A DNA stretch of 64,000 bases from Gonocerus acuteangulatus (lineage: Eukaryota; Arthropoda; Insecta; Hemiptera; Coreidae). The stretch is taken from NCBI GenBank assembly GCA_946811695.1, contig OX328123.1, positions 17,822,213 through 17,886,212 of the forward strand, given 5' to 3'. The notes under the pieces were generated by a model, which was not told the DNA's origin, ran no database searches, and saw only the letters and a program-made list of their open reading frames with translations. Of this stretch, positions 22,757 to 34,627 are shown in pieces. Position 1 is the first letter of the stretch. Each line of letters starts with the position of its first letter. Made by a program: the position numbers and the translations under genes.

Positions 22757-22803
22757 TATTTCGGACGTTTCGGCTACTCATTCGTAGCCTTCGTCAGCTA
22801 AAA
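22757..22803 (-). ncRNA. hammerhead ribozyme motif, family A
   Basis: Minus strand: CTGACGA, stem II GGCTAC/GTAGCC with a 6-7 nt loop, GAAAC, GTC. Stem I is UUUUAG against CGAAAU with one A-G mismatch. Core intact. Stem III would be the self-complementary ACGU. Confidence 0.75.
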
Positions 22804-23301
22804 TGTCAAAAAAAAAGAAATTAATACAGAAACAAAAAAAAGTTTATAATTGTGATAGGTAACAGAACTATAAATACAATTAACTTATAAAAGAACATAT
22901 CGTCTTAAATTCTTAGAATGAGTAGAATGAAAAAGTAAATAGGTACAATAATTGATTTTAATAGTAATTAGTAACATTAATTGATTTTACAAAGAATTAA
23001 GAAACTACCTACCAATGACAAATATAGTAGCTAGTATATTATTTCTTTGTAAAATTAATTAATGTTACTATTAGCTACTATATTTGTCATTGGTATGTAG
23101 TTTCTTATTTCTTTGTAAAATCAATTAATGTTACTAATTACTATTAAAATCAATTATTGTACCTATTTATTTTTTCATTCTACTAACTCTAAGAATTTAA
23201 GACGATATGTTCTTTTATAAGTTAATTGTATTTATAGTTCTGTTACCTATCACAATTATAAACTTTTTTTTGTTATGTATTAATTTCTTTTTTTTTGTCA
23301 T

Positions 23302-23345
23302 TTTAGCTGACGAAGGCTACGAATGAGTAGCCGAAACGTCCGAAA
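23302..23345 (+). ncRNA. hammerhead ribozyme motif, family A
   Basis: Mirror copy: CTGACGA at 23307-23313, stem II GGCTAC/GTAGCC, GAAAC, GTC at 23338-23340. Same stem I as its partner. Confidence 0.75.
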
Positions 23346-23445
23346 TATAGATTTTTTAAAACAAAATCATATTGAGGTTTATTTAGCCGAATCCCAACCA
23401 TTCCATCTTTACTTATCACCTCGACTGCTAACTATCTAATCATCA

Positions 23446-23449
<4 letters not shown>

Positions 23450-23505
<56 letters not shown>
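23450..23505. repeat. (TA)n microsatellite, right border of foldback A
   Basis: About 28 TA units beginning directly after the 32-nt extension. Confidence 0.95.
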
Positions 23506-23509
<4 letters not shown>

Positions 23510-23905
23510 AGAAGCCGAAGAAGCTCTATGTCGCAATGCCTGCAATCTCAAAAAACGGTCATCATTCCGGTCCGTGACTCTCGGCCTTCCTGCGAAAGAG
23601 TGACAATTCGCACTGAATTTTCACACTCTAAGGCTCTGCGATTGTTCATGTTCACAAGTTGAAAAAAAAAGAAGTCTGTCCCTGGTAGTTCTGTATCACT
23701 AACTGAGGCCCTGGGACAATGGAGTAATCCTTTACAACCAATAAATCCAGAATACCTCTTATCATCATGCCTAATCCTACTTTTAATACAGCTTATTATC
23801 CTCCCTAGATTCCCGCCAACCTGTAGTATTATGTTTAGTAAGATCCTGCTTAAACCAAAGTGTTTAACTGGAGTTTCATAGGTGTTGCAATACTTTTGAC
23901 GAGGA

Positions 23906-23951
<46 letters not shown>

Positions 23952-24327
23952 TACACCCTTAATTCCGCTTTCAACAATTATACTTCTTCAAATTGTCATG
24001 AAATTATGTGTTTCGTAATTTTTGTTAATATAGATAAATAATAAATGAAGAAATTGACTTTTTAAACAGTTCCAAACATAAAATATAATAAATTAGAGTA
24101 TATTAACGTCAAAAAATAAATAATTGTTTCATCTGTTTTATTACATTAGTCTCCCAGTATCTAGTATTTTCACTATTCGTTATTATTCTTAACAAACTTT
24201 GTTTTTTATATTTTTGCATAGAAAAAATTCAAACAATTACATATTTATATTGATTGCTATCTATAAGTGTGTATATATGTATTTATTGTTTATTTTTTTC
24301 TTCCATTTCCTTAAAAAAAAATACAGC
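23506..24327. other. unassigned, with a faintly coding-like patch and (TA)n
   Basis: 23510-23890 is less AT-rich and might be decayed transposon coding sequence, but I could not assign a family in any frame. A (TA)n tract lies at 23909-23948. Confidence 0.3.
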
Positions 24328-24420
24328 GAGGAACATTCCTCGCTGCACTCTGGATGTCGGCGCTAATGACCTAGATGTAGATGCGCCGTAAAAAATAAAA
24401 ATAAATAAATAAATAAATAA
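24328..24420 (+). mobile_element. 5'-truncated SINE
   Basis: Begins in the body ('ttcctcgctgcactctgga'), continues with 'tgtcggcgctaatgaccta' and 'gatgtagatgcgccgt', and ends in an A-rich tail with TAAA repeats. The head is missing. Confidence 0.9.
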
Positions 24421-24626
24421 AATAATAATTAAAACAAGAAGTAAACATGAAGAGAACAAAGATGGAATTTGACATGAAATGTTACATTAAAATATGTAAA
24501 TATTATTTTTTATTCTCATTCCACCTCTCCATTTAATTAATTAGGATTACTGATTAGGATCAATTTTCTTGGATAAGCAACTCCTTGGTTCTCACGCCCT
24601 TTCTCCTGTTGTTATGCCTGTACAGA

Positions 24627-24822
24627 GTTTGTTTTGTGTGTGTGTTTAACGGCGTATCAACATTAGAGCTATTAACGCCGGGCTGTCTACAGGTTGCCAC
24701 CCTTTTCTATAATGCCAACAGCACGTGGTCGATCACCCATTCAGGTACTGACCATGCCCGACGTTGCTTAACTTCGGTGATCTACGGGAACCGCTGCATT
24801 CAACGTGGCTATGGCCGTTGGC
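24627..24822 (-). mobile_element. 5S rRNA-derived SINE with 11-bp TSD
   Basis: On the minus strand the 5' end reads 'gccaacggccatagccacgt', then 'ccgaagttaagcaacgtcgg' and 'gtcagtacctgaatgggtg', which is 5S rRNA including its internal promoter region. It is followed by a short linker and the tail 'ggcgttaatagctctaatg'. Flanked by GCCTGTACAGA at 24616-24626 and 24823-24833. A 146-codon plus-strand frame crossing it is spurious. Confidence 0.93.
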
Positions 24823-24840
24823 GCCTGTACAGAATATTTG

Positions 24841-25590
24841 TAAGTGGAAATATTATTATTTTAAATATTTTTCAGTATGAATTATTAACATATTTTCTAT
24901 TAATAAAGAATACAGTGTTAGCATCTGGCGTGCGTTTATTTTTCGTAAATGCTCTTAGATCTGGTATAAAAAGTTTCAGGTCGAGTACGCCCAATATTTT
25001 TGCTATGTGTTGTTTCACTATGTAACAAGTGTTTCGCTCAAATTCCGTGCTTATTTTATATTATCAAACTGAAATTTGTCTGACAATTCGTTTCCCGAAT
25101 TGTCATTTCATCCAATAAAAATATATGTCAATCTTAAAATTTTGTATTACAGTCAATAACTTCTATACTGCTGTTTTGAAGTTATTTTCTATGCATACTT
25201 TTTTTTAATGCAAAAATGTTGTTTGTTTACGTACTAAATTTGATATTAAAGCGTAAAATATCGACCAAGTTGGTCTTTGCGGTTGTTTGTTGTTGATTTA
25301 TGAGCAAAACAGATGAAAAATCATTTCTACCTTTGAAATAATAAATAGTCTTGGAATACATAGAAACAAACATATAAAAGCAATATAAAATTCGTAAAAA
25401 GTCTCCGAGTATTGAAACAAAAACTATTTTCCTATTCTAAATACTCCTGTTTGCAAACCGGTTCCCTTGGCTTTTGTCCAAAAAAGTCTATTCTCGTTAA
25501 CTATTAGCAATCAGACGTGGTCATATTGGATACGAAGCGGTCCAGGGCGTCAAGAAGTCAGCAACATGACAAGATGTTGCCCTCATAGGT
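24841..25590. other. no assigned feature
   Basis: AT-rich, nothing recognised. Confidence 0.35.
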
Positions 25591-25599
25591 GGCCCTAGT

Positions 25600-26290
25600 A
25601 ATAGGAAATAACTCTCTACAGATGGGCTGTATAAATCTAATGACTAATGATCACCTTTAGTCATGACCTCGCCCTAGTAATATGAACTTCCTCTCTACAG
25701 ATGGGCTGTATAAATCTAATGACTAATGATCACCTTTAGTCATGACCTCGCCCTAGTAATATGAACTTCCTCTATACAGATGGGCTGTATAAATCTAATG
25801 ACTAATGATCACCTTTAGTCATGACCTCGCCCTAGTAATAGGAACTTCCTCTATACAGACGGGCTGTAAAAATGTAATGACTAATGATCACCATTAGTCG
25901 TGACGTGGCCCTAGTAGCAGGAAATAAATGTGTACAGACGGGCTGTATACATCTAATGACTAATGATCCCTTTTAGTCATAACGTGGCCCTAGTAATAGG
26001 AACTTCCTCTATACAGATGGGCTCTATAAATACCTCTCTACAGACGGGCTGTATAAATCTAATGACTAATGATCCCTTTTAGTCATGACGTGGCCCTAGT
26101 AATAGGAACTTCCTCTATACAGATGGGCTCTATAAATACCTCTCTACAGACGGGCTGTATACATCTAATGACTAATGATCCCCTTCAGTCATGACGTGGC
26201 CCTAGTAATAGGAACTTCCTATCTACAGACGGGCTGTATAAATACCTCTCTATAGGTGGGCTGTATAAATCAAATGAATAATGACTTCAG
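25600..26290. repeat. 79-bp minisatellite with short variant units
   Basis: 'gggctgtataaatctaatga' recurs every 79 bases (25624, 25703, 25782 ...). From about 26020 full units alternate with units of about 37 bases ('tctataaatacctctctaca'), giving a higher-order pattern. Units carry 'actaatgatcacctttagt', which is partly palindromic. Confidence 0.95.
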
Positions 26291-26888
26291 CCTTTTCGTT
26301 GCCTAGAAATAAGAAGTTGCTCTCTGCAGGGCTGTGAGCATTAAAAGAAGCGTCAGCAGGGCATGAAACCAGTCAAAAATGGACATTGTAAAATTTGTAT
26401 TCGTTTCTTTTGGCTGACCCTCTGCTTATTTAATCAATAATTATTTTATAATTAAATGACGAATGTCTCCTTTTTGTGTTTTGATTCTTCAAATGAAATG
26501 GTAATTTGTCACAAAAAGCAAAGCAAAGCCTATAATTTCTAAAGGATTTACAATATTGATACGAAAATAAATTAAACCCCGTCTGAGATCAATTTTGCAA
26601 GCTCATTAAAAGTTGTGAAACCACCGTAAAGTTGTCCCTATTAGACCGGCCAAGTGTTAATTCGAACTTTAATGTTGGCTAAACTGTAGGGAACATTACA
26701 AACAGAATGGCTTCCCGGAGGAGAATGACTCGACGAGAAATCGCCTATATAATTAGAGCATTAATTAATAACTAGTTAAATCTTAAACTCCATTATCCTA
26801 ATTATAGGAGCGGTTTATTCCGTATTATTTACTTTAATAAAACCATTCAAACAACTGGGAATTTATTTACAGAAACATATTTTGATTT

Positions 26889-26898
<10 letters not shown>
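26291..26898. other. no assigned feature
   Basis: No supported feature. Confidence 0.35.

Positions 26899-26935
<37 letters not shown>
26899..26935. repeat. (TA)n microsatellite, left border of element E
   Basis: About 18 TA units. The right end of element E also meets TATATATG. Confidence 0.95.
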
Positions 26936-26937
<2 letters not shown>

Positions 26938-26940
<3 letters not shown>

Positions 26941-28841
26941 GGAGAGAAAAAAACAGGCTGCTCGCATCTACTTTCAGGCTGCGGGCAGCCTGAAAACTGT
27001 GACTCAGTGCCAGTATTTTGAAATAGGACATTTTAGTCTAAAATAGAATTCCACATATTTCAGCCTAAAATAGGATTCCACTAGTTAGAGTGCCCGCACA
27101 TTATAATAGAGTGCTGGAATGCTAATTGTGCATCCTATAGTAGAGTTCTCACACCCAAAGCAAGCATCCAACAATAGAGTGCCCAGCACTCTACTTTCAA
27201 GTGCTTACCCCTAGACATTAGATTGCTGCGAGCATCCTGATGTTTGCTTCCTGTATCCTACCCCTATAGGCTGCTACCATCCTATATGGATGGGTTACAT
27301 TGACCCCATCCATATAGGATGCTAGCAGCCTACAGACAGATGACTTTATTATGTGGATAAAAAAGAACAAAGGTAAATTCAGAGTAATAATAATGAGACT
27401 TTATTTGGGTGTAATTTACATATACACTTCTTAACAAGTAGATATTTACAAGTAGGTATCAGGTATACACTTTTTAACAAATATAGATATTTACAAGTAT
27501 TAGGTATTATTATATTTTTTTTGTTTTCATGACACTTATAGCCATATTCATAAAGCCGAAGACAGTTGATTTCAGCATCTGTTCAAACAGAAACAAAAAT
27601 AAATTTTTATTAATAATAAAAGAAAAGTTGTTGTTGTTGTTGTTGTGTTTTATATAATTAAAAAGAAAGATGAATAGGCATTTTTTCTAGTTTAAAATGT
27701 CGCAGTAAATTCAAAGCTGCCAGGGAATTACAAAATAAATATAAAATAAGGTTTTTTTTCTATGGATATGATCATAAATGAAGGAAAAAATACTTCCATC
27801 AGTTCTCAGCTTACCAGGCTTATTGAACTCCATCTTCAGTTGGTTCTATACCCGCAGCTCCATGTTATATTAAGGGAATATATTCTTGAAAAACAAACAC
27901 AACTTTCTTCATTCTATTGTATATAACATCTGTTTTTAAATTTAATAATAAAAACAAGAGCCTGTATGCCTGGATGCAGAATGTACCACCAGAACAGAGT
28001 TCAGGCTCTTGTTTTTATTATTAAATTTAAAAACAGATGTTATATACAATAGAATGAAGAAAGTTGTGTTTGTTTTTTCAAGAATATATTTCCTTAATAT
28101 AAATAATGTATTCCTTAATATAATATGGCGCTGCGGGTATAGAACCAACTGAAGATGGAGTTCAATAAGCCTGGTAAGCTGAGAACTGATGGAAGCATTT
28201 TTTCCTTCATTTATGATCATATCCATAGACAATAACCTTATTTTATATTTATTTTGTGATTCCCTGGCAACTTTGAATTTACTGCGACATTTTAAACTAG
28301 AAAAAATGCCTATTTATGTTTCTTTTTAATTATATAAAACACAACAACAACAACTTTTCTTTTATTATTAATAAAAATTTATTTTTGTTTCTGTTTGAAC
28401 AGATGCTGAAATCAACTGTCATGAAAACCAAAAAAATATTTTATTTCTAGACCTACTTGTTCAATATTGTTCATAAGTACATTGTACCTAATACCTAATA
28501 CTTGTAAATATCTATATTTGTTAAAAAGTGTATACCTCTTACCTACTTGTAAATATCTACTTGTTAAGAAGTTTATATGTAAATCACACCCAAATAAAGC
28601 CTCATTATTATTACTCTGAATTTACCTTTGTTCTTTTTTATCCACATAATAAAGTCATCTCTCTGTAGGCTGCTAGCATTCCAGCACCCTATTATAAAGT
28701 GCGGGCACTCTAACTAGTGGAATCCTATTTTAGGTTGAAATATGTGGAATCCTATTTTAGACGAAAATGTCCTATTTCAAAATACTGGCACTGAGTCACA
28801 GTTTTCAGGCTGCCGGCAGGCTGTTTTTTTTTTTCTCAGTG
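26938..28841. mobile_element. family E inverted-repeat element
   Basis: The ends pair: left CACGGAGAGAAAAAAACAGG and right the reverse complement of CACTGAGAAAAAAAAACAG, each followed by 'ggcagcctgaaaactgtgac' and 'tcagtgccagtattttgaaa'. TIRs of about 180 bp are abutted by TA on both sides. The interior is itself nearly palindromic, the right half mirroring 27300-27970. TA targets suggest Tc1/mariner-type mobilisation. No transposase. A 96-codon minus frame inside is not a gene. Confidence 0.75.

Positions 28842-28885
<44 letters not shown>
28842..28885. repeat. (TG)n microsatellite
   Basis: TATATATG followed by about 16 TG units. Confidence 0.95.
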
Positions 28886-28886
<1 letters not shown>

Positions 28887-29644
28887 AGTGTGTCTCGAAT
28901 TTAAATGGCACACGTTTAGGGTCTTATATGGGACATTTTGGGCAATATCTACATTAAATGTATGATAACATAAAAAAAACGTAAATAAATGAAATCACAC
29001 AGCCTCTTGTGGTCTAATGAAAGTTAACTAAATCAAGAGATTTAATTTCTTGAAATATATCTGTTGGCTAGACTTACGTGGAACACTAGGCGCATAGGGG
29101 AAAGGTGCAAACATATATATTGCCCAAAAATATAGTTTTATTCAGAAGCCAACTATAATTAAGGGAAAAAATTGTAAATTAAAGCAATTTTACAATGAAT
29201 AATAAATAAGGCAGATACTTTTAAGGGGGTTAAAAAGTAAATAATAAAACCCGAAAGTACCTAGGTTTTTTTTTAATATTATATGAAGTGCTTTATTCAC
29301 GCTACGAATTAAACAGCGTCTTCAATAAACATAATTGAAAATAATTACAAAAGGGCAGACACTTTTTGTGGGGTTATATTATCAGGAAACATAAAAATAA
29401 ATGTTGCCTATGGTAGACTGCGTGTAACATTATGAGTGAGAGCACCGATCATCTGGAAAGTTGTGGTTGTTCCCTGCGCTCTCATTGGTTCTTGCTTACA
29501 TGATCTTGTACAGCTGTTCCGGTTTAAATGACAGCAATAATAAAACTCTCATTTAGTAATATTAGGAAGCGTTGATCGTCGGGGTTTCGGTCAATGTTCT
29601 TATTTAATAAAACACATTTTATGGTTAAAATGTATATTTATTAC

Positions 29645-29686
29645 TGCCGACGTTTCGGCTTGCTATACAAGCCATCTTCAGGGCTG
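29645..29686 (-). ncRNA. hammerhead ribozyme motif, family C
   Basis: Minus strand: stem I GCC/GGC, CTGAAGA, stem II GGCTTG/CAAGCC closed by TATAG, GAAAC, GTC. All core positions are present. Confidence 0.85.
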
Positions 29687-29776
29687 TAAAAACATATACG
29701 GTATAACAATGACAAAAAAGAATAGATAAATTAACAAAAATATGAGTACTTATATGAGTGAATTATATATGTTTTT

Positions 29777-29819
29777 CAGCCCTGAAGATGGCTTGTATAG
29801 CAAGCCGAAACGTCGGCAG
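29777..29819 (+). ncRNA. hammerhead ribozyme motif, family C
   Basis: Plus-strand mirror: CTGAAGA at 29782-29788, stem II GGCTTG/CAAGCC, GAAAC, GTC at 29812-29814, stem I GCC/GGC. Identical core to its partner. Confidence 0.85.
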
Positions 29820-30215
29820 TAATAAATATACATTTTAACCATAAAATGTGTTTTATTAAATAAGAACATTGACCGAAACCCCGACGATCAACGCTTCCTA
29901 CTTCTGAACGGTTGACCATATCTTCTCAATTTAGTAGTATTAGAATAAAAACAATTTCTTTTTTTTCTTTTTTTCATCTTATACCACTTAAAAGTAGCCT
30001 GCTTAGTAGTAGTCTGACTTTTTTTTTTATTCATTGCAAAATTGTCTCAATTTTACATTAAAGGTAGTTAGTTGGCTTCTAAACAAAACTTCATTTTTAG
30101 CAAACACATATTTACCTTCTTATCTACCCAAGAGATCCAGTATAGAAAAATTTCATAGTGCAGAAACACTTCATGATACTTGCGTTACCAGCTCTTGGAC
30201 TATTATTTCCTCCTC

Positions 30216-31689
30216 CTTGTAGCCATTTTATTGCAAATCCTCCCGCAAATGCTCCACCACCTCTTTGAAATAATTCTCGCTGGTGTACAATCTTTAGGTA
30301 CGTAGCAACAGAATCATCAAAAGCCCTTTCCTCTGAGGACGGTGATTATTAAATTGAGCATTTGGGTAATGAATAATTTAAAATTCAAAAATTGTAATGT
30401 TCGTTAAAAAATTAAATTCAGAAAATTGTCATTTGAAGAGAGGCCAAGAGCCAGAAACGCGTCGGATGCATACACAATTTTATAAAAATATGCTAAAACC
30501 ATTTTTTGACCTATAAGGCCTTTACAAAAAGAAAGAAATTTATATAAGAGGTCAATTTACGAAAATATACCTAATACCGAAAATATTTATATGAATTTTC
30601 TCAAAACCTGTAGAGACCTTCAATTTGAACCACAAACTCATATTAAATTATTATGGCCTTGTAGTAATATGTTTACAATGCCTCTATTTGTTGATATCTC
30701 CATCCACGAAGCCAATTACCAACAATTAATATAATTATTATCAATTAGCGTTTAGCAAATAATGCTGCCAACAGACCAAACGAAGCAATATTGTGCTTTC
30801 AATATGATTAAAGAAGGTGTATTAAATTGATTGAAAATTCTTATTAAATGGCAGAATAAAATATTTATAGGAACATTTTATGTTGAGAATTTTTAAGTAA
30901 ATATTTAAAATAACATTTTTTTTTTTTTTTTTTTTCAAATTGTCTACCTCAACAAGCTTAATTGCAGTTCTGAGTTCACTTTTATCCATAAAATTGATAG
31001 CAAATTTTGTAAAAGAAAAAATGTATTTCAAATCTATTCCTGGATATCATTATCACGAAAATGAAACCACAGTACTACTTGATTTTAACATGGGAATTTT
31101 TAACATTTAATTAAAAAAGATTTTTTTTTACTATGCACATTTATTTTCGTAAAATAAATCTAAATCATTTTTAGCTTACAAAAATGTCATATTTTTTAAC
31201 TTCACGCGCCTAGGCTATTCAACATTTAACAAGGTAGGTACAAGAAAAATATCAAATTTGTTTTGTCAAATTGTCTATCACGTATTAGTACAATTTTTGT
31301 ATTTAAGTTACAATTTGTTGTATGTCGTAAGGTTTAAGTATTTGATAGTATGTTGGCCGAAAGTTGGTAGTCAGTTAGTAGCCATTGTAAGTATAATTTT
31401 TATTTTAATGGAATACGTAAAATCCTCTCTTCCGTTCTTACCCCTAATATCATTTGGAAAGGTTGAAATAGAAACAATTATAATTTAGGTTAGACCTTTC
31501 ATGAACTAATTTATGACCTCAAATAGGTCACGGTTGTAAGGGTCCGCCCAGACCCTCGCTCCTAACTGACAGAAAAATTAATCCCTGGACTTGTCAAGGT
31601 TTGCTCTAAAAACACACTGCTTACTGTTTTTAATTTATTTTACCATAATACTAATTGTACAAATAAATTCAATTAAAAAATTAATTAAT
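30216..31689. other. no assigned feature; one possible hammerhead relic
   Basis: At 30434-30475 'ttgaagagaggccaagagcc' followed by 'agaaacgcgtc' resembles a decayed hammerhead, with C3 replaced by T and poor stems. The rest is AT-rich without recognised elements. Confidence 0.25.
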
Positions 31690-32265
31690 AATAAAGGCAG
31701 TTGAAGAATTTAGTAAACTTTCGCAGTTGAACTTTAGTAAACTTTCAAATGGTAACCTTCCGGTTACCAAGATTCTCAGCCGTTTTCGAGATATTTTTCG
31801 AGTTATATATAACGTACGAAGTTCCCAAAAATTTTTCATAACTCTTAATAAAATATTTTATTCTAATCCTTTCTTAACTCCAAACATAACCAAAATTTAA
31901 AAATCTTTGATTACATGAATTTCAAACACTCAGAAAATATTTCAACTGAATCCGATGATTCTAAGTACCCAAACCAAAAACTTTATTCAACAACTATTTT
32001 CTCTAAAACGGTTAAAGCTATCGCCTTAGGAATGGTTTCATTTGTTTTTCTAGGCCAAGAAAACCTATAAAACGAGTACTTGGAAGCATATGAAGTAAGC
32101 GTAACGATTTTTTTTGCGCGAATTTCGCTCCAAAAACCATGTTTCGGCGGACGAATATTGCTGGTTAACGAACTTGACCTTTTAAATTAGGCGAACGATT
32201 TTTGTACCAAATTTCATCAAAATCGGACCATTTTTCGCTGGACTAGGCCGCGAACAGACAAATAT
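31690..32265 (+). repeat. dispersed repeat family Y
   Basis: The best plus-strand Y copy: 'cgttttcgagatattttt', 'aatcctttcttaactccaa', 'gcgcgaatttcgctccaaa', 'ggttaacgaacttgacctt', ending at 'gaacagacaaatatata'. Confidence 0.75.
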
Positions 32266-33544
32266 ATATATACATATGTATAAACAAATTTGAACCACCG
32301 TTATTTTCGTTCTCTAGGGGTTCTGAAACGCAATTTTCTAGTCGGCACTTCCGTATTGTGTCATAACGTCAGCCCTATAAGCGGGGTTCCTCCCTATGGA
32401 GGGAGGGAGGAACCGCGCTAAAAAGTGAAACCTCCACAATTCCATTAAACTGAACCCGACCAGCTGTTTAAGGAGAAAGAGCCGATTCCAACAGCTGATT
32501 TGTAATATTAGCCTTTCATACAATGTGAAACCAATTAAAGGCTTAGCATGATAATGAGCTAAAGGAAAGTTGTTGTAGCTAAAGTCAAACAGACTTTGTA
32601 CAAGACTTCCATAATTAGCCACTTATAAAACGGGTCATTTAACGACAAACTTATACCAAAATATAATTACATTTTTAAATAGAAATTTTCTTTAATGTCT
32701 CATTTTATCTTCTTTAATCTTATAAATTCATATTATTATCTTAATATCTTATTACGTTTAAGCTACTTAATTATTTAAGAAACCGCATCATCTCTCTCTG
32801 ATCGTCGGAATGGTTTTATGAAAACTTCGACTGATCTGATGGGCGTAAATTTTGCTCATTCCTATATGAATACTCCTAGAAAAATAGACCCTAATATTAT
32901 GTTGTTAAAAGACATTATCGAAATTAATCATTTAACTTGCAAACCATCAATAAGTTTCTCATTTTTGTCGACTAATTAAAAAGTCCGACTCGCAGGAACT
33001 GCATCATCTTACTGGTCATCTTAGCGCGGTTCCGTACATCTCGAAGAAATGGAATAGATTAGTATCACAAATCACAGGAAACTGGCAGTAGCCAACTTAC
33101 ACAGGAGCGGATAATTCTTAATCTGTATAAGCCAATACAATTATGTACTGAAAACGTACTTACCCTTCGACTACTGCTGAGAAGGCTCTATTCTAAACAA
33201 CCAAAAATTCGTTGTCATTTTAAGTATCTTGTTTTACTGCCAAATTCGTTTTACTGTTATAATCAACTGTAAATATGTGCTTCATGGCGAATAAAATTCC
33301 ATTCTGTCGTGGGTTAAATCCTTCTATAAAATAAGAAATAACGATAACTTCAGTTGGAGGCTATGAGGAAGGTTATATAGATAGGAGAATTCAAAACAAA
33401 CTATGCATACGCCATCATGATTAGCCACATCCATCTTGATTACCACAGCCTCTCCAAACTTATTACCAATACTTTTACCGTTTCTTAGCTTATTTTACTA
33501 CAATAGGTACTAATTTTACTGATAAATGCAATTTCAAGCAAAAA
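32266..33544. other. no gene; short dispersed repeat fragments
   Basis: 32380-32420 ('ataagcggggttcctccct', 'gaggaaccgcgctaaaa') recurs at 36295-36335 and, in part, near 45855. 32985-33035 is the 'agtccgactcgcaggaact' repeat seen also near 2925 and 12000. No coding evidence. Confidence 0.4.
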
Positions 33545-34060
33545 ACAACCAATTGAAAAGTGAGATAAAGAAAGAGAAAAACCCTTTCAAAACAACAAAA
33601 CAAACACTCTTTAAGTTTTAAGCGCTTATATCTCTGATTGACGTTGCCCCATCGAATATTGCTTCAGAACCTTTTTTGTAGAGAATTTAGTAATCATTCG
33701 AATGGTCATTATCCACTTAACACGATTTCGCAACCGTTATTTACGAAAAATATATGAAGATCCGAAAACTTTTCATGTCTATTAATAATTTTTTTTTTTT
33801 TTTTTTTGCATACTTCCTTAACTCCAAATATAACCAAAATTTAAACATCTTAGTTGGGATTAATTTCCAAGATGTAGAAAATATTTCAATTGAATCCTGC
33901 GATTCTAAGTACCCATAAAAAAATAATGACTTACAAAAAAATTGATTCTAGTTTTCTCAGAAAAGGTTACAGATATCGCCTTAAAAATGGTTTCGTTCGT
34001 TTTCCTATGTTAAGAAACCTATTAAATCCCCAAAAAACATAAATGTAAAATAGAGGCCAA
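33545..34060 (+). repeat. dispersed repeat family Y, diverged
   Basis: Matches the 5' two thirds of Y ('aagcgcttatatctctgattg', then 'cttccttaactccaaatat'). The terminal third is replaced by unrelated sequence. Confidence 0.6.
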
Positions 34061-34315
34061 GTTCCTGCCCCCACAAAGAAACACTCCCTTCCTCAAAAAT
34101 ATCTCCTCCTAAAACCCCCCAAAAACGCCTTACCATTCTACACTCCAAAAAAGTAGTATGAGTTGGTGAATTAATTCAACCAAAAATATTTGCCAATACA
34201 AGAGATGATACAAGAAAGAAATGTCCAATTTCATTACTTGGGAGACCTCATAATACTTACTAAGAACAGTAAAGACACTTCAACTGACTTTTAAAAACAA
34301 CAATAAAATTACTTA

Positions 34316-34472
34316 TATCAAGTTACTAAAATATCACTTTCCTCAACCAGTTATATTCTTAAACTTGGCAATGTTTTTTTTTGTGCCGAAATTATCTTTA
34401 GAGAAAAACTAAACATTGCCAAGTTTAAGAATATACCTGGTTGAGGAAAGTGATATTTTAGTAACTGGATAT
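34316..34472. repeat. hairpin with 57-bp arms
   Basis: 'agttactaaaatatcacttt' to 'cttggcaatgttt' is mirrored at 34413-34472 with one or two differences; the loop is about 40 bases. Could be a small MITE. No clear target duplication found. Confidence 0.8.
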
Positions 34473-34627
34473 AAGTATTTTTATACTTATTAAATAGAAT
34501 TTAGTTGCCGCATACCTACTGGCTTTTGTACTTCATATAAAATCAGGGTCTTTGTATTCTGCATAAAGTTCTCCTTACTGCTTGATATTTGATACCAATA
34601 ATCAACCTACATACATCTAATCTCTAG

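Larger units (their letters stand above)
22688..23448. mobile_element. Penelope-like foldback, family A
   Basis: Two near-identical arms of about 350 bases form one long hairpin. Each arm runs from 'gtaaagatggaatggttgg' through 'ttcggctaaataaacctca' and a hammerhead into shared sequence ending near 23040. Both hammerheads point outward. The right side extends 32 nt beyond the symmetrical part (23417-23448, 'cacctcgactgc...catga') before the next (TA)n; the left side has no such extension. No coding sequence remains. Confidence 0.85.
29566..29929. mobile_element. Penelope-like foldback, family C, with 14-bp TSD
   Basis: Arms 29566-29690 and 29776-29897 are inverted copies from 'gaagcgttgatcgtcggggt' through 'aagaacattgaccgaaacc' to a hammerhead. 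The target duplication is TTTAGTARTATTAG (29552-29565 and 29930-29943, one mismatch). The right side carries a 32-nt extension (29898-29929) with no partner on the left. The other family Q copy near 51915-51945 shows the unoccupied site. Confidence 0.88.
29085..30215. mobile_element. family Q element, copy 1
   Basis: Shares with 51610-52475: 'gcataggggaaaggtgcaaa', 'cagaagccaacta', 'tgaagtgctttattcacgct', 'gcgtcttcaataaac', 'ctgttccggtttaaatg' and the right end 'aaacacatatttaccttctt'. It is interrupted by a Penelope-like foldback at 29566-29929. The left outermost inverted repeat is missing or diverged. Confidence 0.7.

Noticed and set aside
22590..22781. Frames with long YIYIYI or SLSLSL runs (also near 42659, 50561, 53202, 53954, 60902)
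   Set aside because: Translation of (TA)n or (CT)n microsatellites.
24717..24822. Genuine 5S rRNA gene (also 37415-37525)
   Set aside because: The 5S part is joined to a SINE linker, tail and poly-A and is bounded by target duplications; no T-run terminator follows the 5S part.
24585..25025. 146-codon plus-strand frame
   Set aside because: Crosses the antisense 5S-derived SINE and AT-rich flank; no protein homology expected.
30434..30475. Hammerhead at 30434
   Set aside because: The first core base is changed and both stems are poor; kept only as a possible relic.
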